Source of the DNA: an uncultured Candidatus Entotheonella sp.
Lineage (GTDB): Bacteria; Tectomicrobia; Entotheonellia; Entotheonellales; Entotheonellaceae
Direction: 5' to 3'
Length of the DNA: 64,000 bases
Assembly: GCA_958295825.1 (NCBI GenBank)
Contig: OY282375.1
Coordinates: 3,643,489 to 3,707,488, forward strand
The position numbers and the translations under genes were made by a program. The notes beneath the pieces were generated by a model. That model was not told where the DNA came from. It did not search any database and was given only the letters and a program-made list of their open reading frames with translations. Shown here one piece after another: positions 8,381 to 17,344 of this stretch; the stretch's first letter is position 1; each line of letters begins with the position of its first letter.

Positions 8381-9142
8381 TTAGTTACCGCCTGCCGCAC
8401 AGGGGTTGCACGGATTGGCCGCGGCGCAGGGGTTACACGGGTTTGCGGCTGCGCAAGGATTGCACGGGTTGCAGGGGTTGGTCACCGCCATTTTTTGGGC
8501 GAAGGCCCTCTGCAACTTGGCACCATAAGCGGTAAGCGCCGCCAGTTCCGGCGAATCCCAGGGCAGCGCCTCGGCGGCCATGGGCTGCAGCATGCAGAAC
8601 TGTATCATCTCGTCCAACGCCACCTTGTCTACCCCGGACATGCGATACGGCATCATCACCCGGTGCGGATAGGGCTCGGCAAAGGTGTCGTTGAAATTAC
8701 CGTTGTTCTGGTGACACACGCCGCACGCCAAGCCGTTGGTGCTCAGGCCGCGGTCGTTCCACAACGCCCCGCCCATCTTCAGCAAGTCCACATGGCTCAA
8801 CCCGGCATGCAGACCGGTCCCAGCTGGCCGCAAGACCTCCTTGGGATCAATCTTTCCGCCGCCACACGGATTGCAGGGGTTACATGGATTTGCTACCGCA
8901 CACGGATTACAGGGATTGCATGGATTACACGGGTTGGCAGCAGCAGCACAAGGATTGCATGGATTACACGGGTTGCAAGGATTTGCCGCCCCCGACGCCC
9001 TCATGGCAATGACCGTTCCCTCACCGGCATCCATGTTCTGCTCCGTATCGGACCACGAAACGGCTGCGAGTGACAGCAAAATGAACACGACTCCCATTAA
9101 CGCCGGAAACCTCAGCGACTTCCTGGAGAAGACGGAACTCAT
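8381..9142 (-). CDS. Exported monohaem cytochrome c with 18 Asn-Pro-Cys triplets
   Basis: 253 residues. A signal peptide (about 1-31) is followed by NPC triplets in runs of 4, 4 and 3 (residues 54-93), a compact cytochrome domain with CGVCH at 140-144 and methionines such as MMPYRM that could be distal ligands, then runs of 3, 2 and 2 NPC triplets near the C-terminus. The 18 triplet cysteines are outside the haem site and could bind metal, cross-link or anchor the protein; none of this is shown. ATG at 9142 follows AGGGAGGAAATG. The longer frame to 9256 has no ribosome site. It is probably the first gene of a minus-strand cluster with the Cox11-like fusion and cytochrome c. Confidence 0.85.
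   Translation of the reverse strand: MSSVFSRKSLRFPALMGVVFILLSLAAVSWSDTEQNMDAGEGTVIAMRASGAANPCNPCNPCNPCAAAANPCNPCNPCNPCAVANPCNPCNPCGGGKIDPKEVLRPAGTGLHAGLSHVDLLKMGGALWNDRGLSTNGLACGVCHQNNGNFNDTFAEPYPHRVMMPYRMSGVDKVALDEMIQFCMLQPMAAEALPWDSPELAALTAYGAKLQRAFAQKMAVTNPCNPCNPCAAANPCNPCAAANPCNPCAAGGN
8390..8480. repeat. 9-bp degenerate tandem repeats encoding C-terminal NPC triplets
   Basis: Units such as GGGTTGCAC, GGATTGCAC and GGGTTGCAG recur in phase on the plus strand and encode Asn-Pro-Cys on the minus strand. Synonymous variation between units shows that the repeats have diverged in DNA while the peptide stayed constant, suggesting selection on the triplet. Confidence 0.8.
8864..8985. repeat. 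9-bp degenerate tandem repeats encoding N-terminal NPC triplets
   Basis: Eleven units in three blocks (4, 4 and 3 triplets) separated by short alanine-rich spacers. Codon use varies within the units (GGATTGCAT, GGATTACAC, GGGTTGCAA), as in the C-terminal block. Confidence 0.8.
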
Positions 9143-9741
9143 GACACATTTCCTCCCTAAACGTTCTTCTATATGGTTTACGCACGACGGCGCCCGAATC
9201 CTCCCCGGGTTTGCAATGTCGGCGGGTCTCACTGGCACACACCGCGGGCGCCGCAAGTGTTAGCGGAAAACGGCGGCCCGTTGATGTCTATTCCCCGCTC
9301 CACCGCCTGATGAATTCCCACGATTCGCGGCATGGTATCACTTTTCACCCGCCGGGAAAACGTGATGAAATGAGACATTCCGATGCGGTCTCGCCCTGTT
9401 CCTGCGCGATGCGCTGAGACCCTGCTTGGGCGATCCGTTTCCGGACAGCACGAAGGTCGAAGCGGCGGAGGTGAATACCCTACCAGCACGACGAATAGAG
9501 AGACCAACGTGATAAGGCTGCGCACGCTGATTCACTCACCGCTTGAAGCAAACGAGTAACCCGGTCAGCGAGCCATGAAGGGTCAACGAGATCATCAAGG
9601 CTCACAACCGCACCGACCTCCGTCGAGCCTCGGGGGCCGAGATTGCGTTGTCGCCTTCGGCGTGAATTCCAGCGAGCCGTGAGACGCCCCGTAGCTGCCA
9701 TGCCTGTTCTCCGTCCAGTCACTGGTCGACTCTCTTGCCAT
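9143..9741. other. About 600 bases without a supportable gene
   Basis: The stretch upstream of the NPC cytochrome has only short overlapping frames with no ribosome site or family resemblance. It must hold the promoter of the cytochrome cluster, but no convincing -35/-10 pair stands out. Confidence 0.5.
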
Positions 9742-10194
9742 TCACCTGCCGCGCAGGCGTTTGAACACCTCCTCAACGGCCCGCGCCGTCAGTGCTTCCC
9801 GCTCTTCATCGCTCAATGCTCGAAATTGATCAGGGCCCCCGGCCAACTCCATAGCGCGGCTCTCGACTTCGTTCACTTCGTCTCGCTCTTCCTGCAGCAG
9901 TTCCGATGGCGTCCACATGACGTAGGCTGCCCCGTCAGGCAGTGTCAGTGTCACGCCGCCACCGGGCGTCAGCGCCAACGAAAAGTCGGGGGCGTTGGCA
10001 AGGACGTAGGCCGCGGCATCATTTCCTTGGGCGTGGTAGTACTTCCTCAGTGCGTCGCGGGAACGTGCCAGTTCATTCAGCCGGCCTGCTTTCGCCAAAT
10101 CCCGTAGATACGCCTCGACAAAAACCCTTACGTCAGAGGGCAACGCCTCCTGACGGCTGGATTCAGCCCAGTTGTCCAGAGTGTTCATTTTCAT
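9742..10194 (-). CDS. Hypothetical protein, 150 aa
   Basis: A soluble, charged, mainly helical protein of unknown function. ATG at 10194 follows GGAAGGGGAC; a second in-frame ATG six bases later is also possible. The N-terminal half (RVFVEAYLRDLAKAGRLNEL) and C-terminal half (LSDEEREALTARAVEEVFKRLRG) are amphipathic helices around a short beta-rich middle (LTPGGGVTLTLPDGAAYVMW). No signal peptide, membrane segment or known catalytic motif is seen. It stands alone between two gene-poor stretches. Confidence 0.6.
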   Translation of the reverse strand: MKMNTLDNWAESSRQEALPSDVRVFVEAYLRDLAKAGRLNELARSRDALRKYYHAQGNDAAAYVLANAPDFSLALTPGGGVTLTLPDGAAYVMWTPSELLQEERDEVNEVESRAMELAGGPDQFRALSDEEREALTARAVEEVFKRLRGR

Positions 10195-10489
10195 ATTGTC
10201 CCCTTCCTACAGGGCCTTGTTGCAACAATCAACCGTACCCGCTCGAGCGTTCTGCCGCGATGTCCCGTTGCCGGGGTCGCGCCCCGATTACCCAGTGGCT
10301 TCGGTCAGCCGTCCTTGACAGCGCCCACGTCACGGGCGTCAGCAGTGGGCGCCGTCGCGAGGTCGAAGCGGGTGTGTGCTACCCGGGTCGCAGCGCGCCA
10401 TGTGACTCACGCCGAGATTTGGACAAGAGAAGGCCACTCTCCGGGCGAGGGCGCGTTCGTCATCCGCTTCGTCCGGCGTCCGAGAACGG
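10195..10489. other. Gene-poor stretch
   Basis: About 295 bases with only unsupported short frames. It borders a tetratricopeptide-like relic and may itself be degraded coding sequence. Confidence 0.4.
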
Positions 10490-10675
10490 TGCCGAGATTG
10501 CCGTGCGCGTTTGCAAGCATCGGGGCGAGCGCAATCGCACGACGACAAACGGTAGCCGCCACCACCCGGTGAAAGTCATGCAGCATATGGCCGAGATAGG
10601 TGTGGGCGGCTACGTGCGCCGAATCGAGGTCAGTCGTACGGCGCAGGCTGATCTTGCCCCCCGGTCTCGCGCAAC
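10490..10675 (-). pseudogene. Relic of a TPR-repeat protein
   Basis: The minus strand translates without a start codon to a segment that fits tetratricopeptide repeats: AAHTYLGHMLHDFHRV, then CRRAIALAPMLANAHGNLG followed by TVLGR. Repeated helix signatures with the A-x-x-x-L-G and A-L-x-L-x-P pattern are seen, but the reading frame is not framed by a start and stop. It could be chance, since only about two repeats remain. Confidence 0.35.
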
Positions 10676-10799
10676 GCGCAGCCGGACGTGGATCTAACCC
10701 GCTGTGGACAACCTGTTCTGTATGTTGTTAACCGAAGGGGACTTTTTGTGCAAAGCCGCCTGTTCTTTTCTCATCAACGTTTGAGAAGCGGAGAAATGT

Positions 10800-11592
10800 C
10801 CGGGAATTACGCTTGGCCAACCGTCTCTACGAGGGGTTTCCAGCAGCGCTGAAGGGTCTCCAGGTCGGCGCGGACCTTTACGAGCGAGAAGACAAGTAGT
10901 TCTTGAGCAAATCCGTGGTCGTCAACGCCGTACCACGGGCGTTGAGTGTCTCGAAGACGGTATAGGCGTTCAGCTCGTCGTCTACGGTGATCAGGATGAA
11001 GAGGAGTTGACGCGCCGTGGCTTCAGACAAGAGGCTTGCCATGGCTCTTCCGTCCTGCTGTAGCACCTCAAGCGCTTGAAGTCGTTCGCCAAAATACTGG
11101 AAGCAAGCCAACAGAAGTCGGTTTGATTTTGGTAACCTTCGGGGGTTAAGCGGATCTCTGGTCTGAACGAGATAATCCTAGAAAGCGTCGTCCGTTTCGT
11201 TCAGGTGAGGACGACTGCTTTCGACAAAAGAGGCCGGTTCCTTCTCCCCAATAAGGCGGTTACGAAGTTCTCGGCCACGTTCCGAATCTGGCCCTGGCAT
11301 TTAACTTGGCGATGACGGCGAGTCCCAGCAAACTCAAGGTGGCAAGACGTTGCTGACCGTCTAAGGATTAGAAAATCTCTGTCGCTCGTTCCCTCGACGA
11401 CCAATGCACCCAGGCAGTGACGGGTCTCCGGGTCTTGCTGCAAGTCGGTGACGTCGTTCCAGAGGATCCTCCCATTGTTCTTCAGGACCAGGAATAGTCA
11501 CGCTGGTAGGGCGGAATACGATAGGATTTTCCGTTGCCGATGAATTCCAGGTAGTTGATCGTACGGGTGTTCAGGAGATTTGACTTCGCCAT
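10800..11592 (-). pseudogene. DUF262 (GmrSD/DndB-like nuclease family) pseudogene
   Basis: Pieces of an N-terminal DUF262 domain lie in successive minus-strand frames. It begins with ATG at 11592, MAKSNLLNTRTINYLEFIG then YRIPPYQRDYSW; a stop follows. The next piece gives TRHCLGALVVEG and, in a shifted frame, the hallmark DGQQRLATLSLLGL; a third gives VFETLNARGTALTTTDLLKNYL with another shift before VRADLETLQRCWKPLVETVG near 10820. At least three lesions are needed and the C-terminal half of a normal protein (about 550-700 residues) is gone. DUF262 proteins such as GmrSD restrict modified phage DNA, so this is a dead defence gene. Confidence 0.75.
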
Positions 11593-11651
11593 TGGAAGTC
11601 CTCAGAGCCGACTGCCCGGAAGCCTTCCCGCTGACGGGCCGGGGCCGCGTT

Positions 11652-13052
11652 TCAGGCGAAAACGGCGGCGGGGGTCGCAACACCAAGGTGTTGCGAGACT
11701 TCCTGCTGAATGAACTGGCTGAGTTCGACGTCGCTGAGGCGGCCGAAGGCCTGTTCCAGGTTGGCCAGGGGGATAACGGCTTTGGCCATGGAGCGGTGGC
11801 CGCCGGCGCTGCCGAGATGCCCGAAGGCGTGGCGCACCAATTCGCCGGCGCTTTTGACGTTTTCCACGTTGCGCACCGAGACGATCAGATTGCCACCGAA
11901 AATGCCGGATACCACGGACCACTCCACCCCGCCCACGTGCAAGCAAAACTCGGCAAACTGTGGCAGAACGTCCTCGCGTTCGACGATGCCGAGGTGCGTG
12001 AAAAAAATGGGACCGATGACCGCACGGCTGCGCAGCGCATAGGCGAAGGCATCGAGGTCGCGCAGCGGCAATTTGGGACGCTGCATGCGGCGAATGAGCG
12101 CGTGATTGGCAAGCGGATACAGGTGGGCGAACGCCTCGATATCAGCCTTGGTGGTCTCACGTCCGAGGAAAAGGGTGTCGGTCTTGATGCCGTAATACAG
12201 CGCCGTGGCCAGGCGCTGGGTAATTCTGGCCTCGACTGCTTGCAGGTAGCGCACGAAGATGGTGGCGGTGGCGCCAAAGGCCGCTCGCACGTCGCGATAG
12301 CGGGTGGCGTAGTTACCCACACACGGATGGTGATCGACCACGGCATCGACACGCGGCAGAACAATGTCACCGAAGTACGGCGGCTGCACGTCTACCATGG
12401 CAATGGCGTCGTATCTGCCGATCGATTTGGCGGTGACGTGTTCGATCTTGACGTTGAGCAACTGCACCATGGCGACGTTTTCGGGCCGCGTCACCTTGCC
12501 AAAAGAGCCAATAGCGGCGGTCTTGCGGTTGCGTCCGAGAAGGGTGCGCAGGGCCATGGCGCTGGCAATGGCATCGGGGTCCGGGTCGTGCTGGATGAGA
12601 ATCAGCAGGTTGGCGGCCTCGCACAGGGCTTCCCGCAAGTGCTGCACGTTTTGGTGCTCACGGGCGTGCTGCAGTTTGAGTTGGGAGTCTTGGCAGAGGA
12701 GGCGTCCGACCGAGATGTGCTTGACGCTGGGGGGCAGGGTTGGGGAGGCGCCGTTGGCCGTAACTACGGCCACCGACGGGGGCTTGGCAATGCGGTATAG
12801 ATTGTCAACGATGTCCCCCATCAACGCCTCGTCCTGCACCTGCACGAGAATTTGATCGTCCTGCCCGATGTGGGCGTTTCTATAAATGCGCGGGTCGCGA
12901 AAATCACCGCACAGCGCGTCGTATCCTGCCTCGGCAAGGCGGCCTTCGAAAGCTTTGTCATCCACCACGTAAAGCACCGTATCGTCGTCTGAAAGCGCAA
13001 GGCATCCCTGCGCCAGAAACATCTGCTCCTGACAAAATATCACGCGACGCAT
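11652..13052 (-). CDS. DHH/DHHA1 phosphoesterase with N-terminal RCK-like domain
   Basis: 466 residues. The first 110 residues look like a TrkA-N/RCK-type nucleotide-binding domain (VLYVVDDKAFEGRLAEAGYD). A DHH phosphoesterase domain follows, with HDPDPDAIASAMAL, AMVDVQ and VDHHPC supplying metal ligands, then a DHHA1 domain with GSAGGHRSMAKAVIPL. NrnA-type members hydrolyse nanoRNA, pAp or cyclic dinucleotides; the substrate here is not known. ATG at 13052 has AGGAAAA upstream. The gene ends 60 bases before the DUF262 relic begins on the same strand. The domain order, RCK then DHH-DHHA1, suggests control by a bound nucleotide, which is inference. Confidence 0.85.
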   Translation of the reverse strand: MRRVIFCQEQMFLAQGCLALSDDDTVLYVVDDKAFEGRLAEAGYDALCGDFRDPRIYRNAHIGQDDQILVQVQDEALMGDIVDNLYRIAKPPSVAVVTANGASPTLPPSVKHISVGRLLCQDSQLKLQHAREHQNVQHLREALCEAANLLILIQHDPDPDAIASAMALRTLLGRNRKTAAIGSFGKVTRPENVAMVQLLNVKIEHVTAKSIGRYDAIAMVDVQPPYFGDIVLPRVDAVVDHHPCVGNYATRYRDVRAAFGATATIFVRYLQAVEARITQRLATALYYGIKTDTLFLGRETTKADIEAFAHLYPLANHALIRRMQRPKLPLRDLDAFAYALRSRAVIGPIFFTHLGIVEREDVLPQFAEFCLHVGGVEWSVVSGIFGGNLIVSVRNVENVKSAGELVRHAFGHLGSAGGHRSMAKAVIPLANLEQAFGRLSDVELSQFIQQEVSQHLGVATPAAVFA

Positions 13053-13282
13053 GTCTATGATTTTCCTAAATCCCTGAAGGAATCAGAGTGCTAGTCTAAA
13101 GGTCCAGCGGAAATTCATGTTTGGAGTGATAGGCGCAGATCATAGCAAAAGGGTTAGCGTTCGTCGAGGGACTGGTAAAATTGGTGCGAAGGGGCCGTTT
13201 GCAACAATCACCTCACTCTCACTTGTGCTTGCTAAATGCCGTCACGGATGGAAACATGTCAGCATAGATCACCATAAGGGGC

Positions 13283-13536
13283 GTGTCCGAAGAGGTGCGA
13301 GATAAGCTGGTGACGCGTGCGGCATTGCAGCGCCAATTGATGCAGGAAGTTCCTGCGCTGCGAGTTGGGGCGACTCGCCGCTTGCCGAGCGCGTCCGGGC
13401 ATTACGGAACACTGAGCAGTCAGGACGCTTGGTATGTGGTGCTGGCCGACGCTCTCGGTTGTCCGCTGTTGACCCTGGACGCTAGGCTCAGCCGTGCCAG
13501 TGGGCCCGGTTGAGAGATTGTTATTCCGTTTGGCAA
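13283..13536 (+). pseudogene. VapC-type PIN toxin relic
   Basis: The last third of a PIN-domain ribonuclease is readable: LSSQDAWYVVLADALGCPLL followed by TLDARLSRASGPG, with the second catalytic aspartate of the family in the DAWYV segment. A TGA follows GPG at about 13511, and the frame then continues EIVIP, so a Cys codon has probably become a stop. The catalytic N-terminus and the antitoxin are absent. Confidence 0.6.
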
Positions 13537-13660
13537 ACCCCGTTGGGCCGTTCTGCTGAGAAAGGTTTCCCTGTATGCGCCGATTCTCGCTACGTCCTGG
13601 CTTTGATTATCTGAGCGTGAACAGAAAACAGACGGGAATTTAACCGGGAGAGTTAGCAAC

Positions 13661-15916
13661 ATGAACGATGTCCAGCGCCGCGCGGAACGGGGTTTTGCGG
13701 GCTTGCAGGTGGCCGAATCGCTCAAGCAGAACGCCCTGCGTGCACTGGCCTATTGGCTCACCGAGGACGCCTTGGCGCCGTACCGTGCGCAACTGCACTG
13801 GCTGATCGATGCGGAACGTTGGTCACTCTTGCTGGACGGCTTCTATCGCGTGTTGCCCTTTGGCACCGGTGGGCGTCGCGGGCCGGTCGGCATCGGTCCG
13901 AATCGCTTCAATCCGTGGACCCTGGCATCGTCTGTGCAAGGGCATGTCGCCTACCTTCAGGAACGCCATCCCGGGACACCGCTCTCGGTGGTCATCGCCT
14001 ATGACGTGCGGGTCTTTCAGGACTTGCGCGGCCTGTACAACCCGGATCTGCCCAACCCGCTGCTCGGCATGACGTCACGTGATTTCGCGCGAGTGGCGGC
14101 GGGTGTGTACGCCGCGCATGAGATCGCCGTGCACATGCTGTCGGAAGATTCAGAGACGTACATCTCCACGCCGGAACTGTCGTATACCATCCGTGCCCTC
14201 GGCGCCAGCGCCGGGCTCAATATCTCCGCTTCGCACAACCACCCCGACGACAACGGCGGCAAGTTTTACAATGCCCAGGGAGCGCAGGACGTGCCGCCGG
14301 ACGACGAGACGATGGCCAACAAGGTGGCGGACATCACGCGGGGCGAGGCGCTGGATTTCGCCGCCGCCAAGGCCAGCGGACTGCTGTCGTCGGTGCCGCC
14401 GCGGGTGCACGAGGCGTATGTGGCGCTGAACGTGGCGCAGTCGCTCCAACCGGCGGCACGGCGCGCTAAGGTCGTGTTCACGCCGCTGCACGGCACGGCT
14501 GACAACACGGTTGGCACGGTATTGCGGCGGGCGGGGTTTGAGGTTGTCATGGTAGACGAGCAGGCGACGCCGGACGGCGCTTTCCCGGCGGTACCGTTCC
14601 GCGCTCCGAACCCGGAAGTGCCGCAGGCCATGGCGATGGGCATGGCGTTGGCTGGGAAAGTAGGCGCCGACGCGGTGCTGGCCTGTGATCCCGATGCCGA
14701 CCGGATTGGCGTCTGCTCGCGCACCCCGGACGGCGCTTACCGCTTCCTCACCGGTAACGAAATCGCTGTCCTCGTGACCCACTACAAGCTGGAACAGTTG
14801 CAGCGCCTCGGACGCCTCTCGGCGCGGCCGCTCGTCATCAAGACCGAGGTGACCACCGAACTCCTGCGACCCATTACCGCCCACTTTGGCGGCACGCTGG
14901 TCGGCGACCTGCTGGTCGGCCTCAAGTACCATGCTAACGTACTGCACCAAATCGAACAGCAGCAACGATACGGCGCCGTGGCCGCCTCGCTGGACGACTT
15001 CATCATCGCCGTCGAGGAGAGCCACGGCATCCTGGTGACCCCGGACATGCGCGACAAAGATGCCGCCGGCGCCGCCCTGCTGCTGGCTGAACTGGCGGCT
15101 TGGCAACGCCAACAGGGGCGGGTGCTGCTCGATTACCTGGACGACATCTACAAGCGCTACGGCTACTTCGCCAACCTCGGCACCTCAATGGTGATGAGCG
15201 GGGCGGAAGGCGCCAGCCGTATCCAACACATCCAGGACACCCTGCGCCACAGCCCGCCCACGGAGATCGCCGGCTGGGAGGTGACGCGGGTGACCGATCA
15301 CTGGGACGAGAACGGCGTGCACGGCCCATTGCTGTCCGAAACCGACCGCGCGGCCCGCAACGTGTTAGCGTATCAGTTGGCCAACGGCGCGCGCGTCATC
15401 ACCCGACCTTCCGGCACCGAGCCCAAGAACAAGCTGTACCTGGAAGTCCCGGCGCCGCCCCTGGGCATCGAGGCCGGGGATGACGCCTTGGCGCGTAGCA
15501 AGGCGGCCACCGACGCCCTGGCGCAACGCCTCGCCGACGGCTTCACCCGCCAGATGCTGGCGACCATCGGCGTTGATCTGCCGGATTACGCGCTGCGCAT
15601 CTCCGCCTTAGTGCCGCTCGACAAGCGGCTCGATTTCGTTGAGCGCTTCGTACCGGGTTTCGACAAGCGGGCACTCGCCTGCGCGCAGGGCCAAGGCACG
15701 CCGGAGGCGGTATCGCATTGGGTGGACGACCAGCTTGCGTCATACGGCAAAGACGCCCGCGGCTTGGTGGGTGATGCCGTGTCCACCTACCTGCACGCCG
15801 AGCGGCAGCAGGTAGAGGGGATAACGAGCGCAGAGGCGGTGCGGCGCCGGCAGTGCCTCGATGCCATGGAAACCATCTTTTTCGGCCCGCAAGTCGGAGA
15901 ACCACATGCCACTTGA
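13661..15916 (+). CDS. Phosphoglucomutase/phosphomannomutase family protein, 751 aa
   Basis: Interconverts sugar 1- and 6-phosphates through a phosphoserine. The catalytic serine is in NISASHNHPDDNGGKF (near residue 190), the Mg-binding loop is DPDADRIG (near residue 347), the sugar loop is in VEESHG and the phosphate loop is RPSGTEPKNK. At 751 residues it is about 150-200 longer than most family members, with a helical N-terminal segment holding LPFGTGGRRGPVG and a C-terminal extension of about 130 residues. ATG at 13661 follows GGGAG. The stop overlaps the start of the glycerate kinase gene by 11 bases, so the two are translationally coupled. Confidence 0.9.
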   Translation: MNDVQRRAERGFAGLQVAESLKQNALRALAYWLTEDALAPYRAQLHWLIDAERWSLLLDGFYRVLPFGTGGRRGPVGIGPNRFNPWTLASSVQGHVAYLQERHPGTPLSVVIAYDVRVFQDLRGLYNPDLPNPLLGMTSRDFARVAAGVYAAHEIAVHMLSEDSETYISTPELSYTIRALGASAGLNISASHNHPDDNGGKFYNAQGAQDVPPDDETMANKVADITRGEALDFAAAKASGLLSSVPPRVHEAYVALNVAQSLQPAARRAKVVFTPLHGTADNTVGTVLRRAGFEVVMVDEQATPDGAFPAVPFRAPNPEVPQAMAMGMALAGKVGADAVLACDPDADRIGVCSRTPDGAYRFLTGNEIAVLVTHYKLEQLQRLGRLSARPLVIKTEVTTELLRPITAHFGGTLVGDLLVGLKYHANVLHQIEQQQRYGAVAASLDDFIIAVEESHGILVTPDMRDKDAAGAALLLAELAAWQRQQGRVLLDYLDDIYKRYGYFANLGTSMVMSGAEGASRIQHIQDTLRHSPPTEIAGWEVTRVTDHWDENGVHGPLLSETDRAARNVLAYQLANGARVITRPSGTEPKNKLYLEVPAPPLGIEAGDDALARSKAATDALAQRLADGFTRQMLATIGVDLPDYALRISALVPLDKRLDFVERFVPGFDKRALACAQGQGTPEAVSHWVDDQLASYGKDARGLVGDAVSTYLHAERQQVEGITSAEAVRRRQCLDAMETIFFGPQVGEPHAT

Positions 15917-17270
15917 TCCACCCAGCGAGTCCTCATCATCCTCCCTGGCCCGTTTACGCGACGACAGCCGGGCCATTTTTACTGCCGGCGTGGCTGCCGT
16001 GGACCCCGTGGTTGCCGTGCAGCGCGCCGTTGTACGCCGCGGCGACACGCTGATAGTGGACGGCGTGGCCTATGACCTGCAACGTTTTGCGCATATTTAC
16101 GTTGTCGGCACCGGCAAGGGAAGCGCCGTCATGGCGCAGGGTCTGGAGGCGATTCTGGGCGAGCGCATCAGCGCCGGGGCGGTGACGGTCAAGTACGAGC
16201 ACGTCGCGCCGGTGGATCGGGTGGCGCTCTACGAGGCGGCCCACCCGATCCCGGACACCGCCGGGGTGCAAGGCGCCAGCGCCGCTATGGAACTGGTGCG
16301 GCAGGCGGGTGCCGACGACTTGGTGTTCTGCCTGCTGTCGGGCGGCGGCTCGGCATTGTGGCCGGCGCCGAGCGCCGGCATTTCGTTGACCGAAAAACAG
16401 CGGATGACCGGCCTACTCATCGACTGCGGCGCGCGCATCGACGAAATCAACGTAATCCGCAAGCATCTGTCCGGCATCAAGGGCGGCCAACTGGCGCGCC
16501 TGGCCGCCCCGGCACGGTTGATCACCCTGGTGCTGTCCGACGTCGTGGGCGACCGCCTCGACGCCATCGCTTCCGGGCCGACGGTGCCCGACCCGACGAC
16601 GTTCCGGGACTGCTTGGACATCCTGACGCGCTACGACCTGCTCGACCGCTTGCCGGACAGCATTCACGCCCATTTGCAGCGGGGCTTGGCGGGAAACGTC
16701 CCCGAAACGCCCAAGACCGGTGATGCCGTCTTTGAACTGGGTCAGACGGTGGTCGTAGCGAATAACCGCCTCGCCCTGCGCGCCGCCCGGGAGACCGCTG
16801 AGGCGCGGGGCTACAAGACCCTGCTGCTGTCGTCTACTCTTGAAGGCGAGGCGCGCCACGTCGCCCGCATGCACGCCGCCATTGCCCAGGAAATCTGCCA
16901 GAGTGGTCAGCCGATCTCGCCGCCCGCCTGTATCATTTCCGGCGGCGAAACGACGGTCACCGTGCGCGGCGACGGCAAGGGCGGGCGCAGTCAGGAATTC
17001 GCCCTCGCCGCCGCGCTGCACGTCGCCGGATTGGACGGCACTGTCGTGCTGAGCGGCGGCACCGACGGTACCGACGGCCCCACCGACGCCGCCGGCGCAC
17101 TGGTCGATGGCCGCACGGTGGCGCGCGCCGAAGCGCTTGGTTTGCAGGCCGAGGCATTCCTGCACCGCAACGACGCCTATCATTTCTTCCAGGCACTCGA
17201 CGATCTGTTACTCACCGGGCCGACTGGCACCAACGTCATGGACATGTACGTCGTGCTCGTCGGCGCCTGA
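15906..17270 (+). CDS. Glycerate 2-kinase, MOFRL family
   Basis: Phosphorylates D-glycerate to 2-phosphoglycerate in glyoxylate, serine or tartrate catabolism. The 454 residues have the DUF4147 N-terminal domain with VGTGKGSAVMAQGLE and FCLLSGGGSALW, and the C-terminal MOFRL domain with ISGGETTVTVRG and GGRSQEFALAAALH ending in GPTGTNVMDMYV. ATG at 15906 is chosen because GGAG lies nine bases upstream. It overlaps the phosphohexomutase gene. The pairing hints at linked sugar-acid and hexose-phosphate metabolism, but this is inference. Confidence 0.93.
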   Translation: MPLDPPSESSSSSLARLRDDSRAIFTAGVAAVDPVVAVQRAVVRRGDTLIVDGVAYDLQRFAHIYVVGTGKGSAVMAQGLEAILGERISAGAVTVKYEHVAPVDRVALYEAAHPIPDTAGVQGASAAMELVRQAGADDLVFCLLSGGGSALWPAPSAGISLTEKQRMTGLLIDCGARIDEINVIRKHLSGIKGGQLARLAAPARLITLVLSDVVGDRLDAIASGPTVPDPTTFRDCLDILTRYDLLDRLPDSIHAHLQRGLAGNVPETPKTGDAVFELGQTVVVANNRLALRAARETAEARGYKTLLLSSTLEGEARHVARMHAAIAQEICQSGQPISPPACIISGGETTVTVRGDGKGGRSQEFALAAALHVAGLDGTVVLSGGTDGTDGPTDAAGALVDGRTVARAEALGLQAEAFLHRNDAYHFFQALDDLLLTGPTGTNVMDMYVVLVGA

Positions 17271-17285
17271 CGTTTCTACATGCAG

Positions 17286-17311
17286 GTCGGATTGGCGCAG
17301 CGTAATCCGAC
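17286..17311. repeat. REP-like hairpin GTCGGATT...AATCCGAC
   Basis: Perfect 8-base stem (GTCGGATT 17286-17293; AATCCGAC 17304-17311) around a 10-base loop, between the glycerate kinase and SDR genes. The string GTAATCCGACATTCC recurs near 37708. This resembles widespread intergenic hairpin repeats and could also act as a weak terminator. Confidence 0.55.
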
Positions 17312-17344
17312 ATTCCACGTCATCCTGAAGAAAGGGTTTTGTTC

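Noticed and set aside
8390-8985. CRISPR-like appearance of the 9-bp repeats
   Set aside because: The repeats are in-frame coding triplets with no unique spacers of CRISPR length and no cas genes.
11580-12800. 406-residue plus-strand open frame
   Set aside because: It is antisense to the DHH phosphoesterase gene, which has clear motifs.
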